From Crossiella sp. CA-258035 (GTDB taxonomy: Bacteria; Actinomycetota; Actinomycetes; Mycobacteriales; Pseudonocardiaceae), in assembly GCF_030064675.1 (NCBI RefSeq), contig NZ_CP116413.1, positions 8,647,501 to 8,711,500 on the forward strand: a stretch of 64,000 nucleotides of DNA, written 5' to 3'. Both the position numbers and the translations under genes were made by a program. The notes under the pieces were generated by a model that was not told the DNA's origin, made no database searches, and saw only the letters and a list, made by a program, of their open reading frames with translations. This document shows positions 1 to 8,875 of the stretch, piece by piece (the stretch's first letter is position 1; each line of letters opens with the position of its first letter).

Positions 1-399
1 GGTCTGCGCGAACCGCTCCTGCAGCTCCGGCGGCAGGTTGTTGACCTGCGAGCGCTGGAACTCCTGCAGTCCGGCCAGCTGCTCCTTGCTGCCGAGGTAG
101 CCGAGCACGGAGCCGATCACGTAGATGACCGCGCCGGCCACCCAGACCCAGAAGGCCAGCTCGACCTGCTGCGGACGGGCGATCGCGCCACCGCCACCGG
201 GCATGCCGGGGGGCAGGTGCTGGCCCTGCTGGCCGTACTGGCCGGGCTGTGCGTACTGCGGCTGCTGCCCGTACTGGGGCTGGCCGTAGCCGGGCTGCTG
301 CTGCGGGTGCCCCTGCTGCGGGAAGCCCTGCGGGGTGGAGGGGTACCCCTGCTGGGGGTACTGCGGTTGACCCTGGTTGGGGTCGTACGGGTTGCTCAC
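1..399 (-). CDS. Gln/Pro-rich membrane protein, N-terminal part only
   Basis: Only the first 133 codons lie in the window; the rest runs off the left edge. The protein starts at GTG (V-S-N-P-Y-D-P) and its first 60 or so residues are a low-complexity stretch of Gln, Pro, Tyr and Gly (QQG, YGQ and PQY units). A hydrophobic segment follows (AFWVWVAGAVIYVIGSVLGY). This is the layout of actinobacterial membrane proteins with a disordered cytoplasmic tail. No enzymatic motif is visible. An in-frame stop excludes a start further upstream, and a TAGCGT box lies 6 bases before the GTG, suggesting a leaderless mRNA. By position it may match the membrane protein next to hemB in mycobacteria (Rv0513/Rv0514 area). 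Function unknown. Confidence 0.7.
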   Translation of the reverse strand, partial: MSNPYDPNQGQPQYPQQGYPSTPQGFPQQGHPQQQPGYGQPQYGQQPQYAQPGQYGQQGQHLPPGMPGGGGAIARPQQVELAFWVWVAGAVIYVIGSVLGYLGSKEQLAGLQEFQRSQVNNLPPELQERFAQT

Positions 400-405
400 G
401 CGCTC

Positions 406-411
406 ACGCTA
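406..411 (-). promoter_or_regulatory. -10 box of a likely leaderless promoter (TAGCGT)
   Basis: On the minus strand TAGCGT is followed by six bases and then the GTG start at 399. This TANNNT-N6-8-GTG arrangement recurs in the window and implies that the mRNA begins at or next to the start codon. No clear -35 box is seen. Confidence 0.45.
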
Positions 412-438
412 GGGCCGACCACCGACGCTGTCCAACGG

Positions 439-945
439 CTATGCCGGTGTGTTACCTGGTCGGGTCCTGCGCACGCCGGTGAAGTAGGCCCGGGAGGTCG
501 GGTGGAACATCATCACCAGCGCCCCGACGTCCAGCGCGAAGATCACCACGGACAGCGTGACCTGGATGAACCCGAGCTGGGCCAGCGCCGCCGAGGCCCC
601 GCCCAGCAGGCCGAGCACACCGATCAGCCCGAGGCCGACGCTCATCCCGCCGAGCACGGTCAGCACCACCCTTGGCGCCTCCGCGCCCTGCACCATCCGG
701 GTGGCCAGCCACCAGAACAGCGCGATGAGGCCGAGCCGGAACAGCACCGCCATCACCACCGCGAGGCTCACCGCGCCGTCCACCTGGGCCATGGTCAGCT
801 GCGGGGCGAACTGGCCGAGCATGTCGCTGATGCCGCGCCGGTCGAGCAGCCGCAGCACCACCGCGACCAGCCCGACCACACTGCTGGCCACCCACAGCTG
901 CCGGGACCGCAGCAGCTGCGGCGGCGGGGTCAGCGCCTCGCTCAT
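439..945 (-). CDS. Four-helix membrane protein downstream of hemB
   Basis: A 168-residue protein with four predicted hydrophobic segments (near residues 20-35, 62-82, 95-115 and 122-148 from this start) and short polar loops, ending in a basic tail rich in Arg. I chose ATG at 945 (MSEALTPPP) because it overlaps the hemB stop codon as ATGA; an earlier in-frame ATG at 960 would extend it by five residues into hemB. It is translationally coupled to hemB and probably made with it. A membrane protein occupies the same place next to hemB in mycobacteria. No catalytic motif is recognised, so the role is unknown. Confidence 0.75.
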   Translation of the reverse strand: MSEALTPPPQLLRSRQLWVASSVVGLVAVVLRLLDRRGISDMLGQFAPQLTMAQVDGAVSLAVVMAVLFRLGLIALFWWLATRMVQGAEAPRVVLTVLGGMSVGLGLIGVLGLLGGASAALAQLGFIQVTLSVVIFALDVGALVMMFHPTSRAYFTGVRRTRPGNTPA

Positions 946-1919
946 CCGCGGTCCAGCCACTGCGCGGCCTCGGTGGCCCAGTAGGTCAGCACGATGTCCG
1001 CGCCGGCCCGCCGGATCGAGGTGAGGGTCTCCAGCACGGTGCGCTCCCGGTCGATCCAGCCGTTGGCCGAGGCCGCCTCGACCATCGCGTACTCCCCGGA
1101 GATCTGGTACGCCGCGACCGGCACGTCACTGGCTTTGGCCACTTCGCTGAGCACGTCCAGGTAGGGCAGCGCGGGCTTGACCATGACCAGGTCCGCCCCC
1201 TCGGCCAGGTCCAGCGCCAGCTCGCGCAGCGACTCCCGCACGTTGGGCGGGTCCTGCTGGTAGGTCTTGCGGTCCCCGCGCAGCTGGGAGTCCACCGCCT
1301 CGCGGAAGGGCCCGTAGAGCGCGGAGGCGTACTTGACGGTGTAGGCCAGGATGCCGGTGTCAGTGAGCCCCGCGGCGTCCAGCGCCTCCCGGATGAACCC
1401 GACCTGCCCGTCCATCATGCCGCTGGGCCCCACCAGGTGCGCCCCGGCCTCGGCCTGCGCCACCGCCATCTCGCCGTAGAGGGTCAGGGTGGCGTCGTTG
1501 TCCACCGACCCGTCCGCGGCCAGCACCCCGCAGTGCCCGTGGTCGGTGAACTCGTCCAGGCAGCAGTCCGACATCAGCACGGTCGAGTCGCCGAGCTCAC
1601 TGCGCAGCTCGCGCAACGCCACGTTGAGGATGCCGTCCGGATCAATCCCACCGGAACCGGTGGCATCCCGGGTCTCCGGCACCCCGAACAGCATGATCCC
1701 GCCAACCCCGGCCTGCACGGCTGCCACGGCGGCCTTGCGCAGCGAGTCCATCGAGTGCTGCACCACCCCGGGCATCGACCGGATCGCGATCGGCTCGGCA
1801 GCGCCTTCCTTGACGAACATGGGCAGCACCAGGTGCTGCGGACGCACCGTGGTCTCGGCGACCAGACGGCGCAACGCGGGGGTGGTGCGCAGTCTGCGGG
1901 GGCGGTGGGACGGGAACAC
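942..1919 (-). CDS. hemB: Delta-aminolevulinic acid dehydratase (porphobilinogen synthase)
   Basis: This cytosolic enzyme condenses two 5-aminolevulinate molecules to porphobilinogen, the second committed step of heme synthesis. The 325-residue length is typical. The two active-site lysines are visible as K196 ([12 protein letters not shown]) and K248 ([12 protein letters not shown]), the latter being the Schiff-base lysine. The metal site reads [14 protein letters not shown] (residues 118-131), with Cys at 119, 120 and 130 and Asp at 122; classical zinc enzymes have a third Cys at that Asp. The GTG start at 1919 has a GGGAG ribosome site about seven bases upstream. The gene is separated from hemD by a 384-base gap holding a hairpin repeat, so it is likely transcribed separately from the rex-hemACD unit. 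Confidence 0.97.
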   Translation of the reverse strand: MFPSHRPRRLRTTPALRRLVAETTVRPQHLVLPMFVKEGAAEPIAIRSMPGVVQHSMDSLRKAAVAAVQAGVGGIMLFGVPETRDATGSGGIDPDGILNVALRELRSELGDSTVLMSDCCLDEFTDHGHCGVLAADGSVDNDATLTLYGEMAVAQAEAGAHLVGPSGMMDGQVGFIREALDAAGLTDTGILAYTVKYASALYGPFREAVDSQLRGDRKTYQQDPPNVRESLRELALDLAEGADLVMVKPALPYLDVLSEVAKASDVPVAAYQISGEYAMVEAASANGWIDRERTVLETLTSIRRAGADIVLTYWATEAAQWLDRG

Positions 1920-2120
1920 TGCGGAACTCCCTGGGAACGTGGCCGAGGTACAGAACCACGCTACGCGCCCCCCACCACCGCTTCACGGGAAGGCAACCCA
2001 AACCACAAGCGAAACCACAGACGCGAACAACTTGTCGCGAAAAAGGCGTGGCGCGCGGCAACACCAACCACCGCGGCGTCGCGACCAAAGGTCACGCGCA
2101 GCAAGACCGCGCGCTGCCCC

Positions 2121-2303
2121 GTTGCGAAAGAGGCGTGGCGCGCCAGCGACACGCCGGGCTCTTAACCAGCGACGGGGTTGATTTTTCGCGTCGTGCGTTC
2201 GTGCCCTCGACACACCGAAGCTTGCTTCGGGGGTGTGTCGAGGGCACGAACGCACGACTCTAAGAGCGAAAAATCCCGCGCGCGGAGCGCGCCAATGTCA
2301 CAG
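2121..2303 (-). repeat. Intergenic hairpin element, copy A
   Basis: This element begins directly at the hemD stop codon and matches a second copy at 20117-20296 almost end to end. In transcript (minus) sense it holds an intrinsic terminator (2292-2278, T-run 2273-2269), then a very long hairpin: a 10-bp outer stem (2180-2189 with 2266-2275), a 27-bp perfect stem (2190-2216 with 2232-2258) and an inner CGAAGC/GCTTCG stem. After that comes a conserved tail containing AGGCGTGGCGCGC. The tail motif is partly repeated at about 2035-2060, beside the element. The rest of the gap (1920-2034) shows nothing recognisable. The element encodes no protein. Function unknown; see the findings. Confidence 0.85.
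2278..2292 (-). terminator. Intrinsic terminator after hemD
   Basis: On the minus strand a GCGCGC-TCC-GCGCGC hairpin is followed by GGGATTTTT. It lies 11 bases past the hemD stop codon. The T-run is also one arm of the large hairpin of repeat copy A, so termination and the larger fold compete for the same bases. Confidence 0.75.
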
Positions 2304-3833
2304 TCACCGTCGGGCGCGCTTGGTCTTGCGAGGTGGCGGCAGTGCCCCCTCGGCCCGCAACCGAGCCGCGTGATCCGCCAGCGCGTCCACCAGCGCGGGC
2401 ACCTGGGCGACCTCCGGCTGCACATCCACCCGCAACCCGAACTCGATCGCCGTCTCCGCGGTCTGCGGCCCGATACAAGCCACGATCGTCCGGGTGTGCG
2501 GCTTGCCCGCGATCCCGACCAGGTTCCGGACCGTCGACGAGGAGGTGAAGCACACCGCGTCGAACCCGCCGGTCTTGATCATCTCGCGGGTGTCGGCGGG
2601 CGGCGGCGCGGCGCGCACCGTGCGGTACGCGGTCACGTCGTCGGGTTCCCAGCCGCGCTCGCGCAGGCCGGCCGCCAGGGTCTCGGTGGCGATGTCCGCG
2701 CGGGGCAGCAGGATCCGGTCGACCGGGTCGAAGATGTCGTCGTGCGGCGGGAAGTCGGCCAGCAGGCCCTCGCTGGACTGGTCGCCGGAGGGCACCAACT
2801 CGGGGGTGATGCCGAAGGAGCGCACCTTCGCCGCGGTGGCCTCGCCGATGCAGGCGATCTTCACCCCGGAGAACGCGCGGGCGTCCAGGCCGAACTCCTC
2901 GAACTTCTCCCACACCGCGCGCACCGCGTTGGTGGAGGTGAAGATCACCCACTGGTAGCGGCCGTCGACCAGGCCCTTGACCGCGCGTTCCATCTGCGCG
3001 GGGCTGCGCGGCGGCTCCACCGAGATGGTGGGCACCTCGACCGGGATGGCGCCGTGCGCGCGCAGCCGGTCGCTCATCTCGCCGGCCTGCTCCTTGGTGC
3101 GCGGCACCAGCACCCGCCAGCCGTACAGGGCCCGGGACTCCCACCAGGAGAGCTTGCTCCGGTTGCCCACCGAGCTGCCCACGGTGACCACCAGCGGGCC
3201 GTTGAGCTCGCCGGCGTCGGCGGCCAGCGAGGCCAGCGTGGAGTCGATGGTGCGCTGGGCGCAGCTGGTGCCCTCGGTGGTGACCGCGGCCGGGGTCTGC
3301 GGCGCCAGGCCGTACTCCACCAGCGAGGACGCCGCCTCGGCCAGGTGGCTCGCGGAGGCGTGCAGCACCAGGGTGCCGGGCGCGCCGGCCAGGGCGGCCC
3401 AGTCCACGCTGCCGCGCACGTCGGCCTCGGTGTGCACCGCGCCGAGCGCGACACCCGCGTAGGCGGGCACCGCGGTGCCCGCGGCCACGCCGGGGATGAC
3501 GTCGAAGGCGACGCTGGTCTTGGCCACGGCCTGCGCCTCGGCCACCACCGCGTCGGCGGTCAGCGGGTCACCGGCGACCAGGCGGATCACCGAGCGGCCG
3601 TTCTTGGCCTCGGTGGCCAGGTCCTTGGCCACATCGGCCGGGTCGCCGACGGCGGGGCGGACCTCGATGCCCTCGGGGGCGAGCGCCAGCACCTCCTGCG
3701 GGACGTCCGGGTCGGTCACCACCAGCTCGGCGCTGGTGAGCAACTGCTGCGCCCGGACGGTGAGCAGGCCCAGGTCACCGGGACCGGAGCCGACGAAGGC
3801 GATCCGTCCGGGGGTCTTGCGTGCGCGGGTCAT
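2304..3833 (-). CDS. hemD: Fused uroporphyrinogen-III C-methyltransferase / uroporphyrinogen-III synthase
   Basis: A 509-residue two-domain protein. Residues 1-250 form a tetrapyrrole methylase domain with the SAM-binding loops VGSGPGDLGLLTVRA (residues 14-28) and VIRLVAGDPL. Residues 260-495 form the HemD domain, which cyclises hydroxymethylbilane to uroporphyrinogen III; typical elements are VIFTSTNAV, CIGEATAAKV and CFTSSSTV. The methylase part would make precorrin-2 for siroheme or cobalamin, though its activity cannot be judged from sequence. Such fusions are usual in actinobacteria. The tail is strongly basic (PPRKTKRARR). The start overlaps the hemC stop as TGATG, so the two are coupled. 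The gene ends at the terminator of repeat copy A and is the last gene of the rex-hemA-hemC-hemD operon. Confidence 0.95.
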   Translation of the reverse strand: MTRARKTPGRIAFVGSGPGDLGLLTVRAQQLLTSAELVVTDPDVPQEVLALAPEGIEVRPAVGDPADVAKDLATEAKNGRSVIRLVAGDPLTADAVVAEAQAVAKTSVAFDVIPGVAAGTAVPAYAGVALGAVHTEADVRGSVDWAALAGAPGTLVLHASASHLAEAASSLVEYGLAPQTPAAVTTEGTSCAQRTIDSTLASLAADAGELNGPLVVTVGSSVGNRSKLSWWESRALYGWRVLVPRTKEQAGEMSDRLRAHGAIPVEVPTISVEPPRSPAQMERAVKGLVDGRYQWVIFTSTNAVRAVWEKFEEFGLDARAFSGVKIACIGEATAAKVRSFGITPELVPSGDQSSEGLLADFPPHDDIFDPVDRILLPRADIATETLAAGLRERGWEPDDVTAYRTVRAAPPPADTREMIKTGGFDAVCFTSSSTVRNLVGIAGKPHTRTIVACIGPQTAETAIEFGLRVDVQPEVAQVPALVDALADHAARLRAEGALPPPRKTKRARR

Positions 3834-4789
3834 CAGGCACTCCCCATTCCATTAACTCCCTTGGGGCCGCTGAGCACGGCAGCGCCAAGGTCGAGCAGCT
3901 CCGCGGCCAGTGCGCGGCCCAGCTGCTCTGCTGCGGTCATCTCTCCGATGGCGGATGCGCGCAGCAACTCGTTCTGCGGCGTCGCGGCTACCCCGCGCAG
4001 GGACAGCCGTTCCACGACGCGTCCCTCCGCGTCCAGGTCCTCCACCACGTCGGCCAGCGCACCGATCGGCGCGCTGCAGCCCGCCTCCAGAGCGGCGAGC
4101 ATCGCGCGCTCCGCGGTGACCGCGGCGCGGCTGGCCTGGTCGTCCAGCGTGGACCGGAGCAGGTGCTCGGTGTCCACGTCGTCAACACGGCATTCCACCG
4201 CGAGGGCGCCCTGGGCCGGCGCTGGCAACATCTGCAGGGGGTCCAGCGACTCGGTGATCGCGTCCAGCCTGCCCAGCCGGGCGAGCCCGGCGCGGGCCAG
4301 CACCACGGCGTCCAGCTCGCCGTTGACCACCTTCTTCAGCCGGGTGTCCACGTTGCCGCGGATCGGCCTGACCTCCCAGCCGAGGCCGAGCGCGTCCAGC
4401 TGCGCGGCCCGGCGCGGTGAACCGGTGCCGATGACCGCGCCCGCGGGCAGCTCGCCGAGGGTGAGCCCGTCCCTGGCGCACAGCGCGTCCCTGGGGTCCT
4501 CCCGGCGCGGCACGGCGGCCAGCGCCAGGCGCGGGTCGGGCGCGGTGGGCAGGTCCTTGTAGGAGTGCACCGCGATGTCCACCTCACCGGCGGCGAGCGC
4601 GTCGCGCAGGGCCGAGGTGAACACGCCGATGCCGATCTCCGCGATCGGGGCCATGGACTGGTCACCGGGGGTGGACACGGTGACTATCTCCACGGTGGCG
4701 CCGGCCTGCTCGAGAGCCTGGGCGATGGTGCCGGTCTGGGCGAGCGCGAGGGCGCTGCCCCGCGTGCCGATGCGCAAGGTCCGTCTCAC
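3833..4789 (-). CDS. hemC: Hydroxymethylbilane synthase (porphobilinogen deaminase)
   Basis: This enzyme polymerises four porphobilinogen units into hydroxymethylbilane in the cytosol. The 318-residue protein carries the conserved N-terminal [12 protein letters not shown], the HSYKDLPT loop (H75-T82), the cofactor-region motif [10 protein letters not shown] (residues 144-153) and Cys238 in EAGCSAPIG, which anchors the dipyrromethane cofactor. The start is GTG at 4789 and overlaps the hemA stop as GTGA; the end overlaps hemD as TGATG. It sits in the middle of the rex-hemA-hemC-hemD operon and should be under Rex control. Confidence 0.97.
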   Translation of the reverse strand: MRRTLRIGTRGSALALAQTGTIAQALEQAGATVEIVTVSTPGDQSMAPIAEIGIGVFTSALRDALAAGEVDIAVHSYKDLPTAPDPRLALAAVPRREDPRDALCARDGLTLGELPAGAVIGTGSPRRAAQLDALGLGWEVRPIRGNVDTRLKKVVNGELDAVVLARAGLARLGRLDAITESLDPLQMLPAPAQGALAVECRVDDVDTEHLLRSTLDDQASRAAVTAERAMLAALEAGCSAPIGALADVVEDLDAEGRVVERLSLRGVAATPQNELLRASAIGEMTAAEQLGRALAAELLDLGAAVLSGPKGVNGMGSA

Positions 4790-6159
4790 CGGGCCTCACC
4801 GTCCACTGTGGACATTGCGATGTGGTGGTTGGTCACACTCTCTGCTTCCGTTGCAGGCATTGCGGGTGTCGCGCTCACGGCGGCGGCCGACTGCGGGTCC
4901 AGGGCGAAGAGCTCGCGGAGGGCGTCCGCGTAGCTCGACCCGCCCGGCGCTGAGGCCAGCTGCTTCACCCGCACGGTCGGCATGTGCAGCAGCTTGTCGA
5001 CCACCCGGCGGACGGTGCGGGACAGCTCGTCCCGGACGCCGGAGTCGAGATCGGGGAGCCGGGAGTCCAGTCGCAGCAGCTCGCTGTCGACCACCTCGGC
5101 GGCACGGCGGCGCAGCGCGGTCACCGTGGGTGTCACCTCGGCCGAGCGCTGTGCGGCCAGGTAGGCCTGCACCTCCTCGGCGACCAGCTCGGCGGCCCGC
5201 TGGGTATCCCGGCCGCTGGGGGCTTCGCGCAGCCGCAGCTGCATGGTCTCCAGGTCGACCACGTGCACGCCGGGCAGCTCGCCGACCGCGGCTTCGACGT
5301 CGCGCGGCAGGCCGAGGTCGCACACCACGAGGGCGCCCGGCTCGGTGCGCGCGGCGCGCACGGTCCCGGCGTCCAGCACGGGGGTCGAGGCCCCGGTGCA
5401 GGCGATGACGACATCGGCCAGCGCCAGCTCGGCCAGCAGCGACTCCAGGCCGATCGCGACCGCGGGGGTGCCGTCCTCGGCCAGCGCCTTGGCCAGCCGC
5501 TCGCCGTTGGCCGCGGTGCGGTTGGCCACCGCGATCCGGCCGACCCCGGCCCTGCGCAGCTGCGCGGCGGCCAGGCCGCCCATCGAGCCCGCGCCGATCA
5601 CCAGCGCGCGGCGGCCGGTCAGGCCGCCGAGCACCCGCTCGGCGTCGGCCAGCGCCTCGGTGACCACCGAGGGCCCGGCGTGGTCGATGGCGGTCTCGGT
5701 GTGCACGCGCTTTCCGACCCGCAGGCCGTGCTGGATCAGCTCGTGCAGCGTGCGGCCGACCGTGCCCATCTCGGTGGCCGAGGTGTAGGCGGCGCGCAGC
5801 TGGCCGAGGATCTGGGCCTCGCCCACGACCATCGAGTCCAGCCCGGCGGAGACCCGGAACAGGTGGTCCACCGCGCCGGCGGCGTAGTGCACGTAGAGGT
5901 GGTTGCACAGGGTGGTCACGTCCACGCCGGACTGGCGGGAGAGCACCCCGGAGATGTCGGCGAGGCCGCCGTGGAAGGTCTCCACCACGGCGTAGACCTC
6001 GACCCGGTTGCAGGTGGAGACGAGCACGGCCTCGGAGACGTTCGCGCACTCCACCAGCTCGGCCAGCAGCTTGGCGGCCTCGTCACCGGTGACCGCGGCG
6101 CGCTCCAGCACCGGCACCGGCGCGGTGCGGTGGGACAGACCGACCACGAGCAGGCTCAT
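4786..6159 (-). CDS. hemA: Glutamyl-tRNA reductase
   Basis: This enzyme reduces glutamyl-tRNA to glutamate-1-semialdehyde with NADPH, the entry step of C5-pathway heme synthesis. The 457-residue protein shows the N-terminal [11 protein letters not shown], the catalytic Cys50 in [10 protein letters not shown], the [15 protein letters not shown] block and the NADPH-binding [14 protein letters not shown], followed by a helical dimerisation domain. Its C-terminal tail contains one of the TCCACWGTGGA palindromes (4802-4812). It overlaps rex upstream and hemC downstream by four bases each, so the operon is tightly coupled. The matching glutamate-1-semialdehyde aminomutase (hemL) is not in the window. 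Confidence 0.97.
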   Translation of the reverse strand: MSLLVVGLSHRTAPVPVLERAAVTGDEAAKLLAELVECANVSEAVLVSTCNRVEVYAVVETFHGGLADISGVLSRQSGVDVTTLCNHLYVHYAAGAVDHLFRVSAGLDSMVVGEAQILGQLRAAYTSATEMGTVGRTLHELIQHGLRVGKRVHTETAIDHAGPSVVTEALADAERVLGGLTGRRALVIGAGSMGGLAAAQLRRAGVGRIAVANRTAANGERLAKALAEDGTPAVAIGLESLLAELALADVVIACTGASTPVLDAGTVRAARTEPGALVVCDLGLPRDVEAAVGELPGVHVVDLETMQLRLREAPSGRDTQRAAELVAEEVQAYLAAQRSAEVTPTVTALRRRAAEVVDSELLRLDSRLPDLDSGVRDELSRTVRRVVDKLLHMPTVRVKQLASAPGGSSYADALRELFALDPQSAAAVSATPAMPATEAESVTNHHIAMSTVDGEAR

Positions 6160-6974
6160 GGCCGCACCCCCACCTGGTCGGCGGCTGCGACCCGGGCGCC
6201 GTTCGCCCTGGTGGCGGCGCCGCTGGGCGCCTCGGGCTCGGGCGCCTCATCGGCGCGACGGGCCACGTGGAAGGACAGGATCTGCATCTCCACCGCCAAG
6301 TCGACCTTGCGCACCTCGATGTCGTCCGGGACCTGGAGCACGACCGGTGCGAAGTTCAGGATGCATTGCACACCGGCGGAGACCAAACGATCACAGACCA
6401 GCTGAGCTGCCGCCGGAGGAGTGGCGATGACCCCGATGGTCACCTCGCGCTCCGCGCAGACGGTCGGGATGTCGTCCACGTGCTCGACCGGGATGCCGCC
6501 GACCGGCACCCCCATCAGGTCCGGGTCGACGTCGAAGAGGGCGGCCACCGGGAAGCCCCTGCCGGGGAAACCGCCGTAGTTGGCCAGCGCGTGGCCCAGG
6601 TTGCCGATGCCGACCACCGCGACGCTGTGCTTGCGGGTGAGACCGAGGATCCGCTCGATCTGGTCGACCAGCACCTCGACGTCGTAGCCGACGCCGCGGG
6701 TGCCGTAGGAGCCGATGTAGGAGAGGTCCTTGCGGAGCTTGGCGGAGTTGACGCCGGCCGCGGCGGCCAGCTCCTCGCTGGAGATGGTGCTCACGCCCTG
6801 TTCGACCAGGGTGGACAGCACCCGCAGGTAGACCGCGAGCCGGGCGACGGCCGCCTCCGGGATCGCCCTGGCGCGTTCACGGGCGCTGGGCACCTCGGGG
6901 GCGAGCGAGTCCTGGGCGACCGTCCCGGAGCTGCCGGCCGGGGCCGATCGCCCCTCGTTCCGCTGCGCCGTCAC
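6156..6974 (-). CDS. rex: Redox-sensing transcriptional repressor Rex
   Basis: Rex senses the NADH/NAD+ ratio and represses respiratory and heme genes until NADH rises. The 272-residue protein has a winged-helix domain (residues 40-105, with [20 protein letters not shown]) and a Rossmann domain starting [12 protein letters not shown] (GxGxxG at 122-127) that binds NAD(H). An Ala/Pro-rich tail of about 30 residues follows. The start is GTG at 6974. It heads the operon rex-hemA-hemC-hemD, as in Streptomyces coelicolor, where Rex represses itself. A good Rex operator lies upstream at 7083-7100. M. tuberculosis lacks rex at this position as far as I recall, so the arrangement is Streptomyces-like. 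Confidence 0.95.
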   Translation of the reverse strand: MTAQRNEGRSAPAGSSGTVAQDSLAPEVPSARERARAIPEAAVARLAVYLRVLSTLVEQGVSTISSEELAAAAGVNSAKLRKDLSYIGSYGTRGVGYDVEVLVDQIERILGLTRKHSVAVVGIGNLGHALANYGGFPGRGFPVAALFDVDPDLMGVPVGGIPVEHVDDIPTVCAEREVTIGVIATPPAAAQLVCDRLVSAGVQCILNFAPVVLQVPDDIEVRKVDLAVEMQILSFHVARRADEAPEPEAPSGAATRANGARVAAADQVGVRP

Positions 6975-7071
6975 GCGTTAACTCCCTCACCGAACACTCT
7001 GAGGTCACCGACACAGGTGCACCGGACGCACTGAGCCCCGAACCCGCACGTCCACCCGGGTGACTGCTTAT

Positions 7072-7100
7072 ACGGTAGCCACTTGTGAACGCATGCACAA
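7072..7100 (-). promoter_or_regulatory. rex operon promoter with overlapping Rex operator
   Basis: The operator is TTGTGAACGCATGCACAA (7083-7100), a near match to the published Streptomyces Rex site TGTGAACGCGTTCACA. On the minus strand TTGTGC (7100-7095) can serve as the -35 and TACCGT (7077-7072) as the -10, with 17 bases between. Rex bound here would cover the -35 and spacer. The start codon is about 97 bases downstream of the -10, so the mRNA has a leader. Confidence 0.75.
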
Positions 7101-7191
7101 AGTCGCCGACCAAGGGCGTGACGAGGGCCCTTCGGAGTTGTGCTATAGGGGTTGGCGGCCACCGGGGCGAACGTGACGTCGCTCGCAGCTG

Positions 7192-7217
7192 ACCCGGCTG
7201 TCAAGAGCCAGCCGGGT
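7192..7217 (-). terminator. Hairpin after the molybdoenzyme gene
   Basis: A 9-bp perfect stem (ACCCGGCTG at 7192-7200 with CAGCCGGGT at 7209-7217) and an 8-base loop lie about 30 bases past the stop codon of the minus-strand gene. There is no T-run, which is common for actinobacterial terminators. Confidence 0.5.
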
Positions 7218-7245
7218 TGTCACCAAATCCGGTGATCCGCGCCGG

Positions 7246-8787
7246 TCAGGTCACCGTGAAGAAGATCGAGTGCCAGCCGGTGGCGCCGTCCGGCAGCACC
7301 TCGGCCCGCTCCGCGGTCTGCACGTAGCCGGAGCGGTCGGTGGCCCGGCACTCCACGTTGTGCCCGCCCGGCGCGAGGTCGAACTCGATCCGCCACATCC
7401 GCCAAGTGTCCACATTGGACTCAGCGCTCATCGTGGCTGCCCGCCAAGGACCCTTGTCCATCCGAACCTCCACTGTGGACACTCCGGTGTGCTGCGCCCA
7501 CGCGGTCCCGGCGACCACCACGCGACCCGCGGGCACCCTGGCGAACCCGGCGGGCTTGTCCACCCTGGACTGGGTCTTGATGGGCCCCAGCTTGCCCCAG
7601 CCGCGCCGGATCCAGTACGGGCTGAACGCGGCGAAGGTGGTCACCTCGGCCTCGGTGATCCACTTGGTCGCGCCCACGTACCCGTAGAGCCCCGGTGTGA
7701 CCATCCGCACCGGGAAACCGTGCTCGGCGGGCAGCGGCTCGCCGTTCATGCCGATGGCCAGCAGCGCGCCCCGGTCCGGCTCCAGCAGCACCGACAGCGG
7801 GGTGCCGCAGGTCCAGCCGTCCGAGCTGGTGGTGGCCAGCTGGTCGGCGCCGGGCTTGACCCCGGCCTCCAGCAGCAGTTCGCGCAGGTCCACCCCGGTG
7901 AAGGTGGCGGTGGACACGTACGGCCCGCCGACCTCGTTGGACACGCAGGTCAGCGTCACGGCCCGCTCCACCAGCGGCCGCTTCACCAGGTCGTCGAAGG
8001 AGAGCGTGAGCTCCCGCTCGACCATGCCGTGCAGCCGCAGCCGCCAGTCCTCGGCGCGCAGCCGGGGCACGCTCAGCGCGGTGTCGATCCGGTAGAAGTC
8101 CGCGTTCCGGGTCAGGAAGCTCGGCGTGCCGTCCGCCGCGAAGTCCGCGCCCGGCGGGATCGCGGGCGCCTTGGCCGCCCTGGGCAGCACCGCGGCCACC
8201 GCGTCCTGGGAGGCCGCCACGTCCACCCGGCGGCCCAGCAACTGCCCGGCAAGGCCGCTCAGACCGGCGCCGGCCGCGATGGCGACCGAGCCCAGCAGGA
8301 ACTGGCGACGGGCCTGCGCCGGTGGCTCAGCGGCCCGCACAGCCAGCGCCCGCCCGTGCAGCCAGCTGAACACCCCGAGCCCGGCGAACAGGCTCACCGC
8401 GGGCGCCAGCAGCCCCACCTGACCCACGTCCGGCCGGGTGTACACCGCCAGCCCGCCGAGCACCCCCAGCGCCACCGCGAGCACCTGCCCCGGCAGCGGC
8501 CGCGACCTGGACAGCACCCCGGCCAGCGCGCCCAGCCCGGCCAGCACCACCGCCATGCCGAGCAGCAGCACCAGCTTGTCCGCGGTGCCGAAGGTGCGCA
8601 CCGCGAAGTCCTTGACCACGGCCGGGGTCAGGTCGATCGCGGCGTTGCCCACGGCCAGGTACGGCGAGGCGTTCGGTTCCAGCAGCCCGGCGGCCAGGTG
8701 CCCCGCGCCGAGCGCGGCCAGCACGGCCAGCAGACCGATCAGCGCGGCGACGGCCGCCGGGATGCGTGGAGTGTCCATGCCCTGCAT
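7246..8787 (-). CDS. Membrane-anchored molybdopterin oxidoreductase, sulfite-oxidase family
   Basis: A 513-residue protein with hydrophobic segments near residues 10-33, 70-93, 100-115 and 122-143. A Tat-like stretch ARRQFLLGSVAIAAGAG (residues 159-175) follows, then a large domain of the sulfite-oxidase molybdopterin fold. Cys281 in TLTCVSNEVGG is the expected molybdenum ligand. A C-terminal Mo-co dimerisation domain is recognisable (GTAWAQHTGVSTVEVRMD and the closing GWHSIFFTVT). The active domain is therefore probably extracytoplasmic. The physiological substrate cannot be told; family members oxidise sulfite or reduce S- and N-oxides. The start is ATG at 8787 or ATG at 8778. No molybdopterin synthesis gene is nearby. 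Confidence 0.88.
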   Translation of the reverse strand: MQGMDTPRIPAAVAALIGLLAVLAALGAGHLAAGLLEPNASPYLAVGNAAIDLTPAVVKDFAVRTFGTADKLVLLLGMAVVLAGLGALAGVLSRSRPLPGQVLAVALGVLGGLAVYTRPDVGQVGLLAPAVSLFAGLGVFSWLHGRALAVRAAEPPAQARRQFLLGSVAIAAGAGLSGLAGQLLGRRVDVAASQDAVAAVLPRAAKAPAIPPGADFAADGTPSFLTRNADFYRIDTALSVPRLRAEDWRLRLHGMVERELTLSFDDLVKRPLVERAVTLTCVSNEVGGPYVSTATFTGVDLRELLLEAGVKPGADQLATTSSDGWTCGTPLSVLLEPDRGALLAIGMNGEPLPAEHGFPVRMVTPGLYGYVGATKWITEAEVTTFAAFSPYWIRRGWGKLGPIKTQSRVDKPAGFARVPAGRVVVAGTAWAQHTGVSTVEVRMDKGPWRAATMSAESNVDTWRMWRIEFDLAPGGHNVECRATDRSGYVQTAERAEVLPDGATGWHSIFFTVT

Positions 8788-8875
8788 TCGACGCCAGGCG
8801 AGGTCCGGTTCACATCCGGTAACGGCAGGCCGTCAGGAACCGGTAAGCATTGGGGGAAGAACTCGCTTGGGGGGA

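Noticed and set aside
1-399. Gln/Pro/Tyr/Gly repeats as a possible genomic repeat element
   Set aside because: They are codon-level low complexity of a disordered protein tail, in frame with a supported start.
2178-4562. A 794-codon plus-strand open frame opposite hemD and hemC
   Set aside because: It is an antisense shadow of two well-supported genes; its translation is Arg/Gly/His-rich low-complexity sequence without motifs, as expected in very high-GC DNA.
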